From NCBI GenBank assembly GCA_965601955.1, contig OZ271855.1:1364001-1428000 (forward strand): a DNA stretch of 64,000 bases, given 5' to 3'. Under the pieces are notes generated by a model. It had not been told where the DNA came from. It made no database searches and saw only the letters and a list, made by a program, of their open reading frames with translations. A program made the position numbers and the translations under genes. Shown here piece after piece: positions 9,460-18,882 of the stretch (its first letter is position 1; every line of letters starts with the position of its first letter). Origin of the DNA: RHLJ01 sp965601955 (GTDB lineage: Bacteria > Bacteroidota > Rhodothermia > Balneolales > Balneolaceae).

Positions 9460-9500
9460 TACATGTGTGTTATATGTAAGACTATTCCAGCATCAACTCC

Positions 9501-10688
9501 TTACAAAATATTTTTCAGCGAAATATTTAATTCCTCGATTGCTGCTTTGATTTGAGCTTCTGTGGTATAAGGAGCTGGTCCAAAGCGTAAAATTTGATTC
9601 CTGGCATCAGTAAAAATACCTCGCGAAAGTAAATCTGCCCTTAAATCCCGGGCAAAAGGTGAGGTTAAAGAAAGAAAACCTCCATTGGATGAAAGAGGCT
9701 CATTGTGAGTGAATTTGATGTGTTCAGGATTGAAGTCTTTTTCCAGGAATAAAGAGCGAAGCATACCTACTTGTCTCTCATATTGATTTCGGAGTACTTC
9801 AGGGGTTAGTCCCTGCTCCTCGAAAAACTCAACCACCTTAGCCGCACGGAATTGGGATGATGGATCGTAAGTAGCACTGGCAAAGCGCTGATCTGAAGAG
9901 TCGTATTGTACCGGGTCATTATTTCGGGGATGATCTAATGTGCTAAATGAAGCAAACCATCCTGTGATTACAGGTCTAAGCTCGCAATCCTTTGGGAATC
10001 GGAGAAAGCAATTAGCCTCTCCCCATTGCAAATATTTATACCCTCCAATCATGATAAAGCAATCCTCCAGGCCTTCCTCCCGAATGGATAAGGGAACTAC
10101 GTTGGTGCCATGATAGTCATCGATAATTACAGGAATTCCCTGTACCCGGGCCGCTGCTGCAATTTCAGAGAGATGGCTATTGATAAGGCTCGTTTCGAAA
10201 TATACTCGTGAAAGCATAATGGCAGAAGTATTCACATCGATCTCTTCAATGATCCTCTGTGCAAAATCATCATCAGGAGTAGTTGGTACAGAAACAACCT
10301 GAAGACCTTCCTCTTCTAAGCGTCGAAGCTGACGAAACATAGAATGGAATTCGCCATCAGTTGTTATGATTTTCGGCTTTGATTTCAGATCGAAACTGCT
10401 GAGCAAACTGACCATCAAAAAATGAGTGCTTTCCTCCCGGCAATACAAACCATCAGGGTCGTCATAATACTCCCTCAGATAATTTCTTAGAATCTCCGTT
10501 TTTTCAAACGATTTATCCCATTTCTTATCTACTTCCCTGGCACAAACATCGAAATATTCGGTTTGTCCTTCACGAGCTACATCCGGCCAGGCCTGATGGG
10601 AGTGCCCGGTGAATAGCAAGCGTTCTGATACATTGAATGCTGAGTAGTGAGGAGCTAATCGATTTGCTAACTGATCTATTTCTGACAT
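9501..10688 (-). CDS. kynU: Kynureninase-like PLP-dependent enzyme
   Basis: 395 residues of aminotransferase class V fold. Visible features are FTGHSHQAWPDVA near the N-terminus, the PLP-contacting Asp-His stretch IIDDYHGTNVVP (189-200), the Schiff-base lysine in IGGYKYLQWG (Lys218) and the kynureninase-like ITGWFASF. Kynureninase cleaves kynurenine (or 3-hydroxykynurenine) to anthranilate (or 3-hydroxyanthranilate) plus alanine. The neighbouring tryptophan 2,3-dioxygenase supports that role; without it the assignment would be just a class V enzyme. Confidence 0.82.
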   Translation of the reverse strand: MSEIDQLANRLAPHYSAFNVSERLLFTGHSHQAWPDVAREGQTEYFDVCAREVDKKWDKSFEKTEILRNYLREYYDDPDGLYCREESTHFLMVSLLSSFDLKSKPKIITTDGEFHSMFRQLRRLEEEGLQVVSVPTTPDDDFAQRIIEEIDVNTSAIMLSRVYFETSLINSHLSEIAAAARVQGIPVIIDDYHGTNVVPLSIREEGLEDCFIMIGGYKYLQWGEANCFLRFPKDCELRPVITGWFASFSTLDHPRNNDPVQYDSSDQRFASATYDPSSQFRAAKVVEFFEEQGLTPEVLRNQYERQVGMLRSLFLEKDFNPEHIKFTHNEPLSSNGGFLSLTSPFARDLRADLLSRGIFTDARNQILRFGPAPYTTEAQIKAAIEELNISLKNIL

Positions 10689-10700
10689 ATTCGTATTCTA

Positions 10701-10786
10701 GTCATCCTGAGGTTGCTGCCGAAGGATCAACACAACTTTGAGTAATCCGGATTTTATGTTGATTCTTCGCTACCGCTCAGAATGAC
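10701..10786. repeat. Intergenic inverted repeat, GTCAT(C/T)CTGAG family
   Basis: Two imperfect inverted arms of nearly 40 bases: the left begins GTCATCCTGAGG and contains GAAGGATCAACA; the right, reverse-complemented, begins GTCATTCTGAGCG and contains GAAGAATCAACA. It fills the gap between tryptophan dioxygenase and kynureninase. A second member lies at 43573-43629. Confidence 0.75.
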
Positions 10787-10804
10787 AATTAAGAAGGTTA
10801 TTAT

Positions 10805-11584
10805 TTAAAACTTCGATCTAATAGCCCAAAGATCAGGAAAAATAGCATGGTTGATGGTTTTTTGAAGGTAGGCGACTCCTTCTGAACCACCCGTTCCCTT
10901 CTTGCGACCAATAGTTCGCTCCACCATTTTTACATGACGGTACCTCCATTCCTGGAGTCCTTCATCAAAATCCACAAAAAGCTCGCAAAGCAACGCAAGT
11001 TCTGGCTCAGTTTGCATTACCGATACCAGCACATCCTGGATTTCTTCAGAAGGGTTGTACATCAGTCCCACTTCATTTTCCCGTTCGGGCTGTATAGGGA
11101 ATCCTTTTTTTGTGAGATACATTCCAAAACTCTCCCAAAGGGTATCTTCCTTCATTCTTTCAGTTAAAATCTGAACATGCCTATCATTGTCTTTATGGGC
11201 CTCCAACATAAGAGGTAATCTTAAGCCGCAAAGGATTTCCACTTCTCTAAATTGCAGCGATTGAAATCCACTTGATTGACCCAGAAAAGTTCGGAAGCTA
11301 TTGAACTCAAGTGGGGTCATGGTCTCAAGAATATCCACCTGAGATACAAGGGTTTTCATGATAGTTAGAATGCGGCGCAGTGTTTTTACCGAATTCCAGG
11401 TATGTCCGTCTTTTAGCTCGCTTCTTAGCTTGCCAAACTCATGCAGGACTTGCTTGAACCATAATTCATAGGTTTGATGAATTATGATGAACAACATTTC
11501 ATCATGTTCCTCAGGCTGAGATTTAAGCTCCTGAAGCTCAGTTAGTTCATCGATTTTGAGATAGCTTGTATAAGTAATTTTCAT
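10805..11584 (-). CDS. kynA: Tryptophan 2,3-dioxygenase
   Basis: 259 residues, all-helical haem dioxygenase. The N-terminal YTSYLKIDELTELQ, the substrate-pocket HDEMLFIIIHQTYELWFKQ (His36) and the C-terminal YRHVKMVERTIGRKKGTGGS with the expected haem-ligand His (about 217) all match the family. It oxidises L-tryptophan to N-formylkynurenine in the cytosol, the first step of the kynurenine pathway. It is upstream of kynU on the same strand; no formamidase gene is nearby. Confidence 0.95.
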   Translation of the reverse strand: MKITYTSYLKIDELTELQELKSQPEEHDEMLFIIIHQTYELWFKQVLHEFGKLRSELKDGHTWNSVKTLRRILTIMKTLVSQVDILETMTPLEFNSFRTFLGQSSGFQSLQFREVEILCGLRLPLMLEAHKDNDRHVQILTERMKEDTLWESFGMYLTKKGFPIQPERENEVGLMYNPSEEIQDVLVSVMQTEPELALLCELFVDFDEGLQEWRYRHVKMVERTIGRKKGTGGSEGVAYLQKTINHAIFPDLWAIRSKF

Positions 11585-11641
11585 GGTGACTCCTTGCCTG
11601 AATGATAGCCAGAATTATGGTTATCTTGGAACAAAAAACTT

Positions 11642-12487
11642 GTGAAGATACTCATCGCTGATTCAGGATCTACAAAGACGATTTGGGCTTCGATTATAGA
11701 TGGAGAAGTAAAGAAAATCTATATGCAGGGCTTAAATCCCGGGCTTTGGACCGATGAAGAGATAGAGGAGAGTATAAAGAAGAACCTGATTCCGGGCATC
11801 AAATCAGAAAAATATGATTCTATTTACTTTTACGGTGCAGGGTGCGGGCGGGCTGACCGCGCTGATCGAATTCAAAAGATCTTGAGAGCCATTTTTCCCA
11901 GAACGGATATTCATGTAAAAACGGATATAGAAGGAGCGGGTTTAGCTTTATTTGACCGGGAAGATGGGATTGTAATTATATCTGGAACTGGTTCAAGTGC
12001 AGGTTTGATGAGGGATGGAGAATTGGTAAATCAGATGCCATCCTTCGCATATCCTAAAGGGGATTTTGGAAGTGGAAGTCATATTGGCGGAATGATACTG
12101 GAAGCCTACTTATCTGGTAAAGTGCCAACAAATATTACAGAGCTTATTGACAGTAAAAGTAGATTTAGTAAAGACGAGCTATTCCAGAAGTTGCTTAATC
12201 CGGACACTGCTAAAGAAGTAGCAGCTAGAACAATGATTGTGACTGGTGGTTATGTTCATGGCTCATTTATTCAGGAAATAGCAAAGCGATCGATACAAAT
12301 GTTCCTGGATGAACTTGATGAACATTTCTCAGAAGATTTAAAGATTTTCCCCATAAAATTGAACGGAAGGACGGCTTATAACTTCTCCAATATATTTGAT
12401 AATGTTTTCTATGAGGCTGGCATTTCAATTAAAACCGTGCAATTGGATCCCATCGACGAGCTAATTAGGTACCATAGTAATGATTGA
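11642..12487 (+). CDS. BadF/BadG-type ATPase, N-acetylglucosamine kinase-like
   Basis: 281 residues beginning at a GTG. ASKHA-fold signatures: phosphate-1 DSGSTKT (7-13) and GIVIISGTGSSAG for phosphate-2. The set resembles Bacteroidota N-acetylglucosamine kinases of the BadF/BadG/BcrA/BcrD family. A role in amino-sugar phosphorylation during cell-wall recycling is likely but not provable from sequence alone. Its last bases overlap the tatD start by 8 nt, so the two are co-translated. Confidence 0.75.
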   Translation: MKILIADSGSTKTIWASIIDGEVKKIYMQGLNPGLWTDEEIEESIKKNLIPGIKSEKYDSIYFYGAGCGRADRADRIQKILRAIFPRTDIHVKTDIEGAGLALFDREDGIVIISGTGSSAGLMRDGELVNQMPSFAYPKGDFGSGSHIGGMILEAYLSGKVPTNITELIDSKSRFSKDELFQKLLNPDTAKEVAARTMIVTGGYVHGSFIQEIAKRSIQMFLDELDEHFSEDLKIFPIKLNGRTAYNFSNIFDNVFYEAGISIKTVQLDPIDELIRYHSND

Positions 12488-13238
12488 TACACATTCCCAT
12501 ATTTATTTGGAGCAGTTTGATGAAGACCGGGACGAAGTAATGCAGCGAGCAGAAGAAATAGGGGTGAAAGCGATCTTTATGCCTGCTATCGATTTTAGTT
12601 CTATAGCCCAGATGGAAAAACTAAGTCATCCTTCTATCGAGTTCTATAAAATGGCAGGCCTCCACCCGGTTGATGTGAAAGAACCGGGAAGCGATTTTGA
12701 AGAGAAGCTTTTGGAATATTGTTCACGTAAAGATTTTTACGGGGTGGGAGAAACAGGGCTTGATTACTATTGGAGTACCGATTTTGTAGAAGAACAAAAA
12801 GAGAGTCTTCGAATCCATTGCAAAGTAGCCAAAGAAGTGGCTAAACCAATCATTCTGCATAACCGGGAGAGTACTTCCGATTTGCTCGACATTGTTGAAG
12901 AACAGCAGGATGGAAGTCTTTCCGGGATCTGGCACTGTTTTAACGGAACTGTGGACGAGGGCAAACGGGCTATTGATCTTGGGTTACATTTGGGGATCGG
13001 AGGTGTGGTAACCTTCAAAAATGGAGGGGTAGATAAAACCGTAGCTCAACTCCCGCTGGAAAAGATGATCCTGGAAACAGATGCACCTTATCTCTCACCA
13101 ACTCCAAAAAGGGGAAAGCGGAATGAGCCTTCTTTTATGAAGTACACAGCCGAGAAGTTAGCTGAGATTTTTGAGATCAGTTTTGAGGAAATAGTGTATA
13201 AAACAGATAGGACGGTAAAAAAGCTCTTCAAAATTTAG
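12480..13238 (+). CDS. TatD family metal-dependent hydrolase
   Basis: 252 residues of TIM-barrel amidohydrolase. Metal ligands are visible in the N-terminal THSH (4-7), GETGLDYYW (family GEIGLD), the LHNRES histidine, WHCFNGT and LETDAPYLSP. TatD/YcfH proteins act as 3'-5' DNases or D-aminoacyl-tRNA deacylase-like enzymes depending on the member; the precise substrate is open. Overlap with the upstream kinase suggests one operon. Confidence 0.93.
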   Translation: MIDTHSHIYLEQFDEDRDEVMQRAEEIGVKAIFMPAIDFSSIAQMEKLSHPSIEFYKMAGLHPVDVKEPGSDFEEKLLEYCSRKDFYGVGETGLDYYWSTDFVEEQKESLRIHCKVAKEVAKPIILHNRESTSDLLDIVEEQQDGSLSGIWHCFNGTVDEGKRAIDLGLHLGIGGVVTFKNGGVDKTVAQLPLEKMILETDAPYLSPTPKRGKRNEPSFMKYTAEKLAEIFEISFEEIVYKTDRTVKKLFKI

Positions 13239-13324
13239 TTTCTTTCCTTGGAATATCTTCAATAATTCTTGAATTTTGGCGCGTCTCGGTCAGGGCTAAA
13301 GATCATTATAATTCAAGGATTACT

Positions 13325-16237
13325 ATGAGAAAAGCTCTGCTAATTTTTTCTTTTTTATTTTTTATCTCTCACACCTCATACGCTCAAAGCATAATGGTTT
13401 CGGGCCGGGTAATTGATGGTGAAGGAGTACCTTTGTCAAGTGCCAGTGTAACTATCAAAGGAACATTGAAAGGTACACTTACCGACGCTGAGGGATATTA
13501 TAGCCTAAATGCTAGTGAAGGGGATATTCTGGTATTTTCATTCGTGGGATTCAAAGCCAAAGAAGTATTGGTCGAAGATAACCCCACCATTAATGTTACG
13601 CTGGATGAGCAGCTCAATCTAGGGGAGGTATTGGTAATAGGTTCTCGAAACAAAAGCAGAACGGTATTAGAAACTGCAGTCCCTATCGATGTATTGGACG
13701 TTTCAGAGTTGTTGGCGGAAAGCCCTCAAGTCAACTTAAACCAGCTGATGAATTATGTACTCCCTTCCTTTAGTTCAAGCCCTCAAATAGTTGCAGATGG
13801 TACGGATCATATTGATCCTGCTTCGCTGAGGGGGTTAGGGCCTGATCAAATGCTTATTCTCATAAATGGGAAAAGGCGCCATACTTCTGCTTTGTTAAAT
13901 GTGAATGGTACTCCTGGAAGAGGAAGTGTAGGTACAGATTTAAACGCCATTCCGGCCGCTGCGATCGAGCGGATTGAAGTATTGAGAGATGGTGCAGCCG
14001 CGCAATATGGTTCCGATGCCATCGCAGGTGTGATCAATATCGTACTAAAAAAAGACACCGATAATCTTGATATCTCTGTTCAAACGGGGATGCAGACAAG
14101 TTCGAACGGCAATAATTTTGATGGTGGAATCGATGGGGAGGATTTCCAGCTAAATGTGAATCGCGGATTAGCCATTGGGGATCAAGGGGGGTTCGTAAAT
14201 ATCACTGGCTCTCTCAATACCAGGAACCGTACAAGTCGGTCCGGGGAGTTTACTGGCGAAATATTCAATGGGTACAATGCCATCGAGTGGGTGGCATACC
14301 AGGATGGAGCAAATCTCCAGACTCTACAAACAGATCTCGCATCCATTCAAAGATATGCTGCCGATGTAACTCATTTTAGTACTGGCTTGAAGAGTTCGAT
14401 AGCAGCTGCTCCCGATATCGCTACTATACAGGCATTGTTAAGTGATGGTGATGGGAATCCTGTCGATTATTCTGATGCTGAGTTAACAGCCCGTGGCCTT
14501 GACCGGGGAGATTTTCGAATGAATATTGGTCAGCCTGAATATCGTGAAGGCAAACTATTCGCCAATTTTGAACTTCCAATTGGTGAATCTACCCTTTATT
14601 CATTTGCAGGTATAAGTAACCGTCGAAGTGTTGGTTTTGCCTTTTATCGGCGGCCTACTCAGGAAAGGGCATATACTCCTCTTGAGATAAATGGCTTTCG
14701 TCCTGAAGGGCATACCTTCGTGAAAGACCGTTCTTTTGCAGTTGGAATAAGGCAGAATATAGCAGGTTGGGATACAGACCTAAGCACCTCAATAGGAGCA
14801 AATACCTTCAAGTTTTGGGCAGCAAATTCACTTAATGCTACCTTGCAGGGAGCTTCTCCAAAGCTATTCGACTCCTGGAACAACTTTTTCCAGCAAACAA
14901 CTTCCAATTTCGATGTAACCAGGAACTGGTCAGATATTTTTTCAGGATTAAACGTAGCCTTTGGAGCAGAATACCGGATAGAAAACTATCGCATCCTGGA
15001 AGGCGAAGAGGCCTCCTGGGCAACCTATGATGTAAATGGGAACGTAGTTGCTGACTTCAATCAGCTTGCAGATTCTCTAAAAGTAGTCGACTTTTTTGGA
15101 AGGCCAAGAGTAGGAGGGGCGCAAGCTTTTCCAGGCTTTAGCCCATTAAATGCGGTAGATGATTATCGACAGAGTTTTGCGGGCTATGTCGATTTTGAAT
15201 TCGATTTTACTGATGATTTCCTGGTTGGAACGGCAGTACGATATGAGAATTACAGTGACTTTGGTTCTACCTTAAATTTTAAACTGGCAAGTAGGTTGAG
15301 CTTTAATGAAACGCTAAGTGTCAGGGCCTCCACCAGTACAGGTTTCCGGGCTCCATCTTTACATCAGCTGAATTTTAGCAGTATCAGCACTCAATTTGAT
15401 TCTGAAGGGATTGGGCAGCAGGTACTTACCGCACGAAATACAAGTACAGTAGTTCAAAACCTGGGAGTACCTCAACTTAAGGAGGAAACTTCACTAAGTG
15501 TGAGCGGAGGATTCACTCTGCTTCTGATAGATTTGGGAATTACACTCTCAGTTGATGGCTATTATACCGGGATAGAAGATCGAATTGTATTAACCAACCA
15601 ATTCTCGCAGGATGATTTCATTGCTAATGGAGATGATAATATCGCCAGTATTTTAGAAGGAGCGAGGGCTAACAAAATTCAGTTCTTCACTAATGCGATT
15701 GATACAGAGACCATGGGAATTGAAGCAGTAGCTTCTCATCAAACTAATTTCTTAGGCAGCTGGAGACTGACGAATGATTTTGCCTTCTCCTATTCTCAGA
15801 CACAACGAGTAGGAGACATTAATACCAGTGATTTATTGGCTGATTACGAGGAGATTTATTTCGATGGCTTTAGCGGAATTTTGCTCGAAGGAGCCATTCC
15901 TCAAACCAAAATGAATCTCTCTACCGCTTTTTCTAACAGGAATTGGACCTTTTTAATCAGGAACGCCTATTTCGGAGAGGTAACCGAAGCAGAAACTGAT
16001 CAGATAACTGGCGAACATCCTGTTTATAGCGGAAAAGTAATCACTGATTTGTCGGCCATTTACAGGTACTCTCCACAGCTTTCTGTTACTCTTGGAGCAA
16101 ATAACCTGTTGGATATTTACCCTGATGAAAGACCAGAAAATCTTACTTCCGGTAACCAGTTCATCTATTCCAGGAGGATTTCTCAGTTCGGTTCTAACGG
16201 AAGGTACGTGTTCACCAAGGTGACGATAGCACTTTAG
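13325..16237 (+). CDS. TonB-dependent receptor with carboxypeptidase-regulatory-like domain
   Basis: 970 residues. A Sec signal peptide ends around SYAQS; a carboxypeptidase-regulatory-like beta domain (about 25-105) is followed by the TonB-dependent plug (SRNKSRTVLETAVPIDVLD, LIRGLGPDQMLILINGKRRH, QYGSDAIAGVINIVLKK) and a long outer-membrane barrel ending in the aromatic/hydrophobic terminus. No SusD partner follows, so this is a stand-alone receptor. The ligand is unknown. A probably separate transcription unit begins here, 86 bp after tatD. Confidence 0.9.
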   Translation: MRKALLIFSFLFFISHTSYAQSIMVSGRVIDGEGVPLSSASVTIKGTLKGTLTDAEGYYSLNASEGDILVFSFVGFKAKEVLVEDNPTINVTLDEQLNLGEVLVIGSRNKSRTVLETAVPIDVLDVSELLAESPQVNLNQLMNYVLPSFSSSPQIVADGTDHIDPASLRGLGPDQMLILINGKRRHTSALLNVNGTPGRGSVGTDLNAIPAAAIERIEVLRDGAAAQYGSDAIAGVINIVLKKDTDNLDISVQTGMQTSSNGNNFDGGIDGEDFQLNVNRGLAIGDQGGFVNITGSLNTRNRTSRSGEFTGEIFNGYNAIEWVAYQDGANLQTLQTDLASIQRYAADVTHFSTGLKSSIAAAPDIATIQALLSDGDGNPVDYSDAELTARGLDRGDFRMNIGQPEYREGKLFANFELPIGESTLYSFAGISNRRSVGFAFYRRPTQERAYTPLEINGFRPEGHTFVKDRSFAVGIRQNIAGWDTDLSTSIGANTFKFWAANSLNATLQGASPKLFDSWNNFFQQTTSNFDVTRNWSDIFSGLNVAFGAEYRIENYRILEGEEASWATYDVNGNVVADFNQLADSLKVVDFFGRPRVGGAQAFPGFSPLNAVDDYRQSFAGYVDFEFDFTDDFLVGTAVRYENYSDFGSTLNFKLASRLSFNETLSVRASTSTGFRAPSLHQLNFSSISTQFDSEGIGQQVLTARNTSTVVQNLGVPQLKEETSLSVSGGFTLLLIDLGITLSVDGYYTGIEDRIVLTNQFSQDDFIANGDDNIASILEGARANKIQFFTNAIDTETMGIEAVASHQTNFLGSWRLTNDFAFSYSQTQRVGDINTSDLLADYEEIYFDGFSGILLEGAIPQTKMNLSTAFSNRNWTFLIRNAYFGEVTEAETDQITGEHPVYSGKVITDLSAIYRYSPQLSVTLGANNLLDIYPDERPENLTSGNQFIYSRRISQFGSNGRYVFTKVTIAL

Positions 16238-16252
16238 AGTGATTGTTTTATC

Positions 16253-16396
16253 GTCATTGCGAGGAGTATTGCTTTTTGATTTGAGCAGATGAATTGATCG
16301 ACGAAGCAATCTGCGGAAAAGAGGCTGCTTCAGTGAGACTGCTTCGTCGAAGTAAAATGGATGAAGGCTAATCAGCTATAGCCTCCTCGCAATGAC
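16253..16396. repeat. Intergenic inverted repeat, GTCATTGCGAGGAG family
   Basis: Perfect 14-bp inverted ends (GTCATTGCGAGGAG at 16253-16266; its complement at 16383-16396), with a second inner inverted pair around CGACGAAGCA and TGCTTCGTCG. It sits between the convergent ends of the TonB receptor and the HExxH protein. It looks like a non-coding dispersed element rather than a gene. Confidence 0.75.
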
Positions 16397-16421
16397 AAAC
16401 AACGATTGTGTTGTGGGCAAA

Positions 16422-17165
16422 TCATTTATCCATAAAATCCCTAACAATATCCCCAAGATTCTCCATATCACTTTTTTTGGAGATGAGAGGATCGATGTTA
16501 GGGTCTCCCATATTCTGAATTCGATAAGAAGGTAGTCGATCCTTAAAATTGTGGTATACGAAGGTGTCAACAATTCTTTCTTTTAAGCCATGAGGAACCT
16601 GGTATCGTTGAACAATAGATGCCTCTATTCCAATGTGCACAACCTCGTGAATGATGGTGTTGGCCGGATTGTCATATTGTTTAAAATCTCCTTCAGTGGT
16701 TGTATAGAGAAGAATAGTTCCGTTATCAGGATTATAGCTACCTCCTGGTCCATAAAGGGTTAGGGTAACGGTATAGGACTCAAAGAGTTTAAAATCCCAA
16801 TTCAGGGAAGAGTTCTCAATCTCCATAATAAACTCATTCAATAAAGGAATTCTTGAAGAAACCTCTTCATATCCTTTTTGGTAATCTGATCGGTCATAAA
16901 CTTCATTCCTTATAAAATTGCCGAGCTGCTCATAGTCTTGATCAGAAAGAGAGCGAGTCCTGGCTTTTTCCTTTAACGATTCAATCAGTTCTCCCTCCGG
17001 CAAGCTGATATCATATCCGTTTTGTTCAAAGAAAGGGATAGCAATAATGGTTCTCCAAACATACTCCGTCTCTTGTTCAACAGTAGGTATCTCTACATTG
17101 ACAGAGCTTGTCCCCGCATTGACTTGAAGCAAAGCGGTCAAAAGGAGTAAAGAAATCATGTACAT
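16422..17165 (-). CDS. Secreted protein with HExxH metallopeptidase-like motif, function unknown
   Basis: 247 residues with a short signal peptide (MYMISLLLLTALLQVNAG). The body has a clear zinc-peptidase-type motif IIHEVVHIGIE (His173, Glu174, His177) with further acidic residues downstream at about 181 and 197 that could be a third ligand. No family is recognised with confidence. The gene precedes nothing obvious on its strand and lies downstream of an S10 carboxypeptidase, so a periplasmic or extracytoplasmic peptidase role is plausible but inferred only from the motif. Confidence 0.6.
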   Translation of the reverse strand: MYMISLLLLTALLQVNAGTSSVNVEIPTVEQETEYVWRTIIAIPFFEQNGYDISLPEGELIESLKEKARTRSLSDQDYEQLGNFIRNEVYDRSDYQKGYEEVSSRIPLLNEFIMEIENSSLNWDFKLFESYTVTLTLYGPGGSYNPDNGTILLYTTTEGDFKQYDNPANTIIHEVVHIGIEASIVQRYQVPHGLKERIVDTFVYHNFKDRLPSYRIQNMGDPNIDPLISKKSDMENLGDIVRDFMDK

Positions 17166-17228
17166 ACTGGCTTGGAATTTTCAAGTCAACAAACACGTAC
17201 TGTCAACTTAGAAGTTTCAAGCTGCTAT

Positions 17229-18731
17229 TTAGTATTTAGCAGGAGTACCCTCTGGCGGAATACTATTCTCAATGAATTCCCGGATATCATCATTGGCATT
17301 CTTGAGGTCTTCAGCTCGTAAATACATCATATGACCACTTCTGTATCCTTTAAATGAAAAGCGGTCTTTCATCTTTCCACTAGGATCAAGTTGCCACATG
17401 GTATACATAGCATCGAAGTATTTTGTAGCTCCATCGTAATAGCCGCTTTGGACTAAGGTATGTAAGTAAGGATTCTGAGCCATCGCCTGACGGAGATTCT
17501 CACCGCTATTATTTCCGGTTCTATCCCATGGTCGGACTGGTCCGAACATATTGTACTTGAGGTCAGTCTGGAAATCCAGATGGTTTAAAAAGTAATAGTT
17601 CACTGCCGGGGTAAAGGAATGCAACCAGGAAGTAAGTTCAGAATTGAAATCAGGGCTGTCACCTCCAGCTGTTCTGTCGAGGCCTTTGTAGCGTGAATCT
17701 AAACGACCAACAGTATTTCCTTCATCTCTAAGCAGTTCCTTCCAGTAGAAAGCAGTAGGGATATCCAGATTATATTGCAAAATGGCTTCTGTTGAAATCC
17801 CAGAAAATCGCGCCATTTCTCGGGCAGCTTCTTGTCGAACTACTTCATCTACAAAGCCCCCTTTCACAAGAATAGGCATGAGTTCATTCACCGCGTAGTC
17901 CTCAGCAAGGGGAAGTACTTCTTCCAAATCCATAGCCTGTAAATCGGCGGGCAATTTATTGTGATACCATGCGGCGGCAGTGAAGTAAGGAAGACGTAAT
18001 GAAGCACCAAGCGGCCCGTCTCGTCTTCTCTCGCTAGTGTGGACTCCAAGTTCAGTAGGAGAAACCAGGATCACTCCATTCAGGTACATCCACTCACTAT
18101 TTTGGAGTTCCAGGGCCAGGCCGGCTACCCGGGTAGTTCCATAGCTTTCTCCAATCAGATATTTGGGTGATCTCCAACGATTAACTCTGGTAACAAACAG
18201 GTTAATCCAGTTTGCCAGGTATTCGATATCCTGATTCACGCCAAAAAACATATCCCGATCTACTTCTTCATCAAGTATTCTCGAGTACCCGGTATTTACC
18301 GGGTTAACGAATACAATATCAGCCACATCTAACACCGAATGAGGATTGTCTTTCACTCCATAGGGTTGAATAGGAAATCCTTCATCATCAATAACCAGAA
18401 CTTTTGGGCCAGTGTACGCCAAATGCATCCATACTGAAGCCGAACCTGGGCCTCCATTGAAGGAGATCATAAGAGGTCGTTGAGAGTCGTCTCTTATGTC
18501 AGTTCTTTTGTAGTATGTATAGTGAAGAGTGGCAACCGGAGTACGTTCATCATCACCAAAAACAGGTTGAAATCCAGTAGTGGTTGAATAAGGGATTTTT
18601 TGCCCGTTTATAGTTACTTCATGTTCAGTAAAGATTGCTTTGTCAGCAAATTCTGGTAAATGAACCTGGGCAAGCAACACATTTGAAGAGCATAGAAAAA
18701 CGAAGAGCAGGAAGATTCTGGAGTATTTCAT
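17229..18731 (-). CDS. S10 family serine carboxypeptidase-like protein
   Basis: 500 residues with a signal peptide ending near LLAQ. The S10 hallmarks are ISFNGGPGSAS (oxyanion region, 90-99), the nucleophile in LIGESYGTTR (Ser196) and the C-terminal His in YRSGHMMYLR. It is predicted to remove C-terminal residues from peptides in the periplasm or outside the cell. Bacterial members of this group are common in peptide-degrading Bacteroidota-type organisms. Confidence 0.9.
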   Translation of the reverse strand: MKYSRIFLLFVFLCSSNVLLAQVHLPEFADKAIFTEHEVTINGQKIPYSTTTGFQPVFGDDERTPVATLHYTYYKRTDIRDDSQRPLMISFNGGPGSASVWMHLAYTGPKVLVIDDEGFPIQPYGVKDNPHSVLDVADIVFVNPVNTGYSRILDEEVDRDMFFGVNQDIEYLANWINLFVTRVNRWRSPKYLIGESYGTTRVAGLALELQNSEWMYLNGVILVSPTELGVHTSERRRDGPLGASLRLPYFTAAAWYHNKLPADLQAMDLEEVLPLAEDYAVNELMPILVKGGFVDEVVRQEAAREMARFSGISTEAILQYNLDIPTAFYWKELLRDEGNTVGRLDSRYKGLDRTAGGDSPDFNSELTSWLHSFTPAVNYYFLNHLDFQTDLKYNMFGPVRPWDRTGNNSGENLRQAMAQNPYLHTLVQSGYYDGATKYFDAMYTMWQLDPSGKMKDRFSFKGYRSGHMMYLRAEDLKNANDDIREFIENSIPPEGTPAKY

Positions 18732-18817
18732 AGTTAGTACAAGTTTTTAAAGAATGTAGGACAGTAGGCTGTTTTTTTCAGGAAGGGTTACAAATTTTAA
18801 AGCATCTTTCACGAGCA

Positions 18818-18882
18818 GAGCGAAGTGATCTCGGTTTTACTGCATCGAAACTGAGACTGCTTCACTACGTTCGCAGATGGGG
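18818..18882. repeat. Imperfect inverted repeat running into the 3' end of pdxB
   Basis: Arms containing GCGAAGTGATCTCGGTTT and, inverted, AAACTGAGACTGCTTCACT. The right arm continues past the pdxB stop codon into its final codons, so the C-terminal residues HLRT of that protein appear to come from the repeat. Confidence 0.45.
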
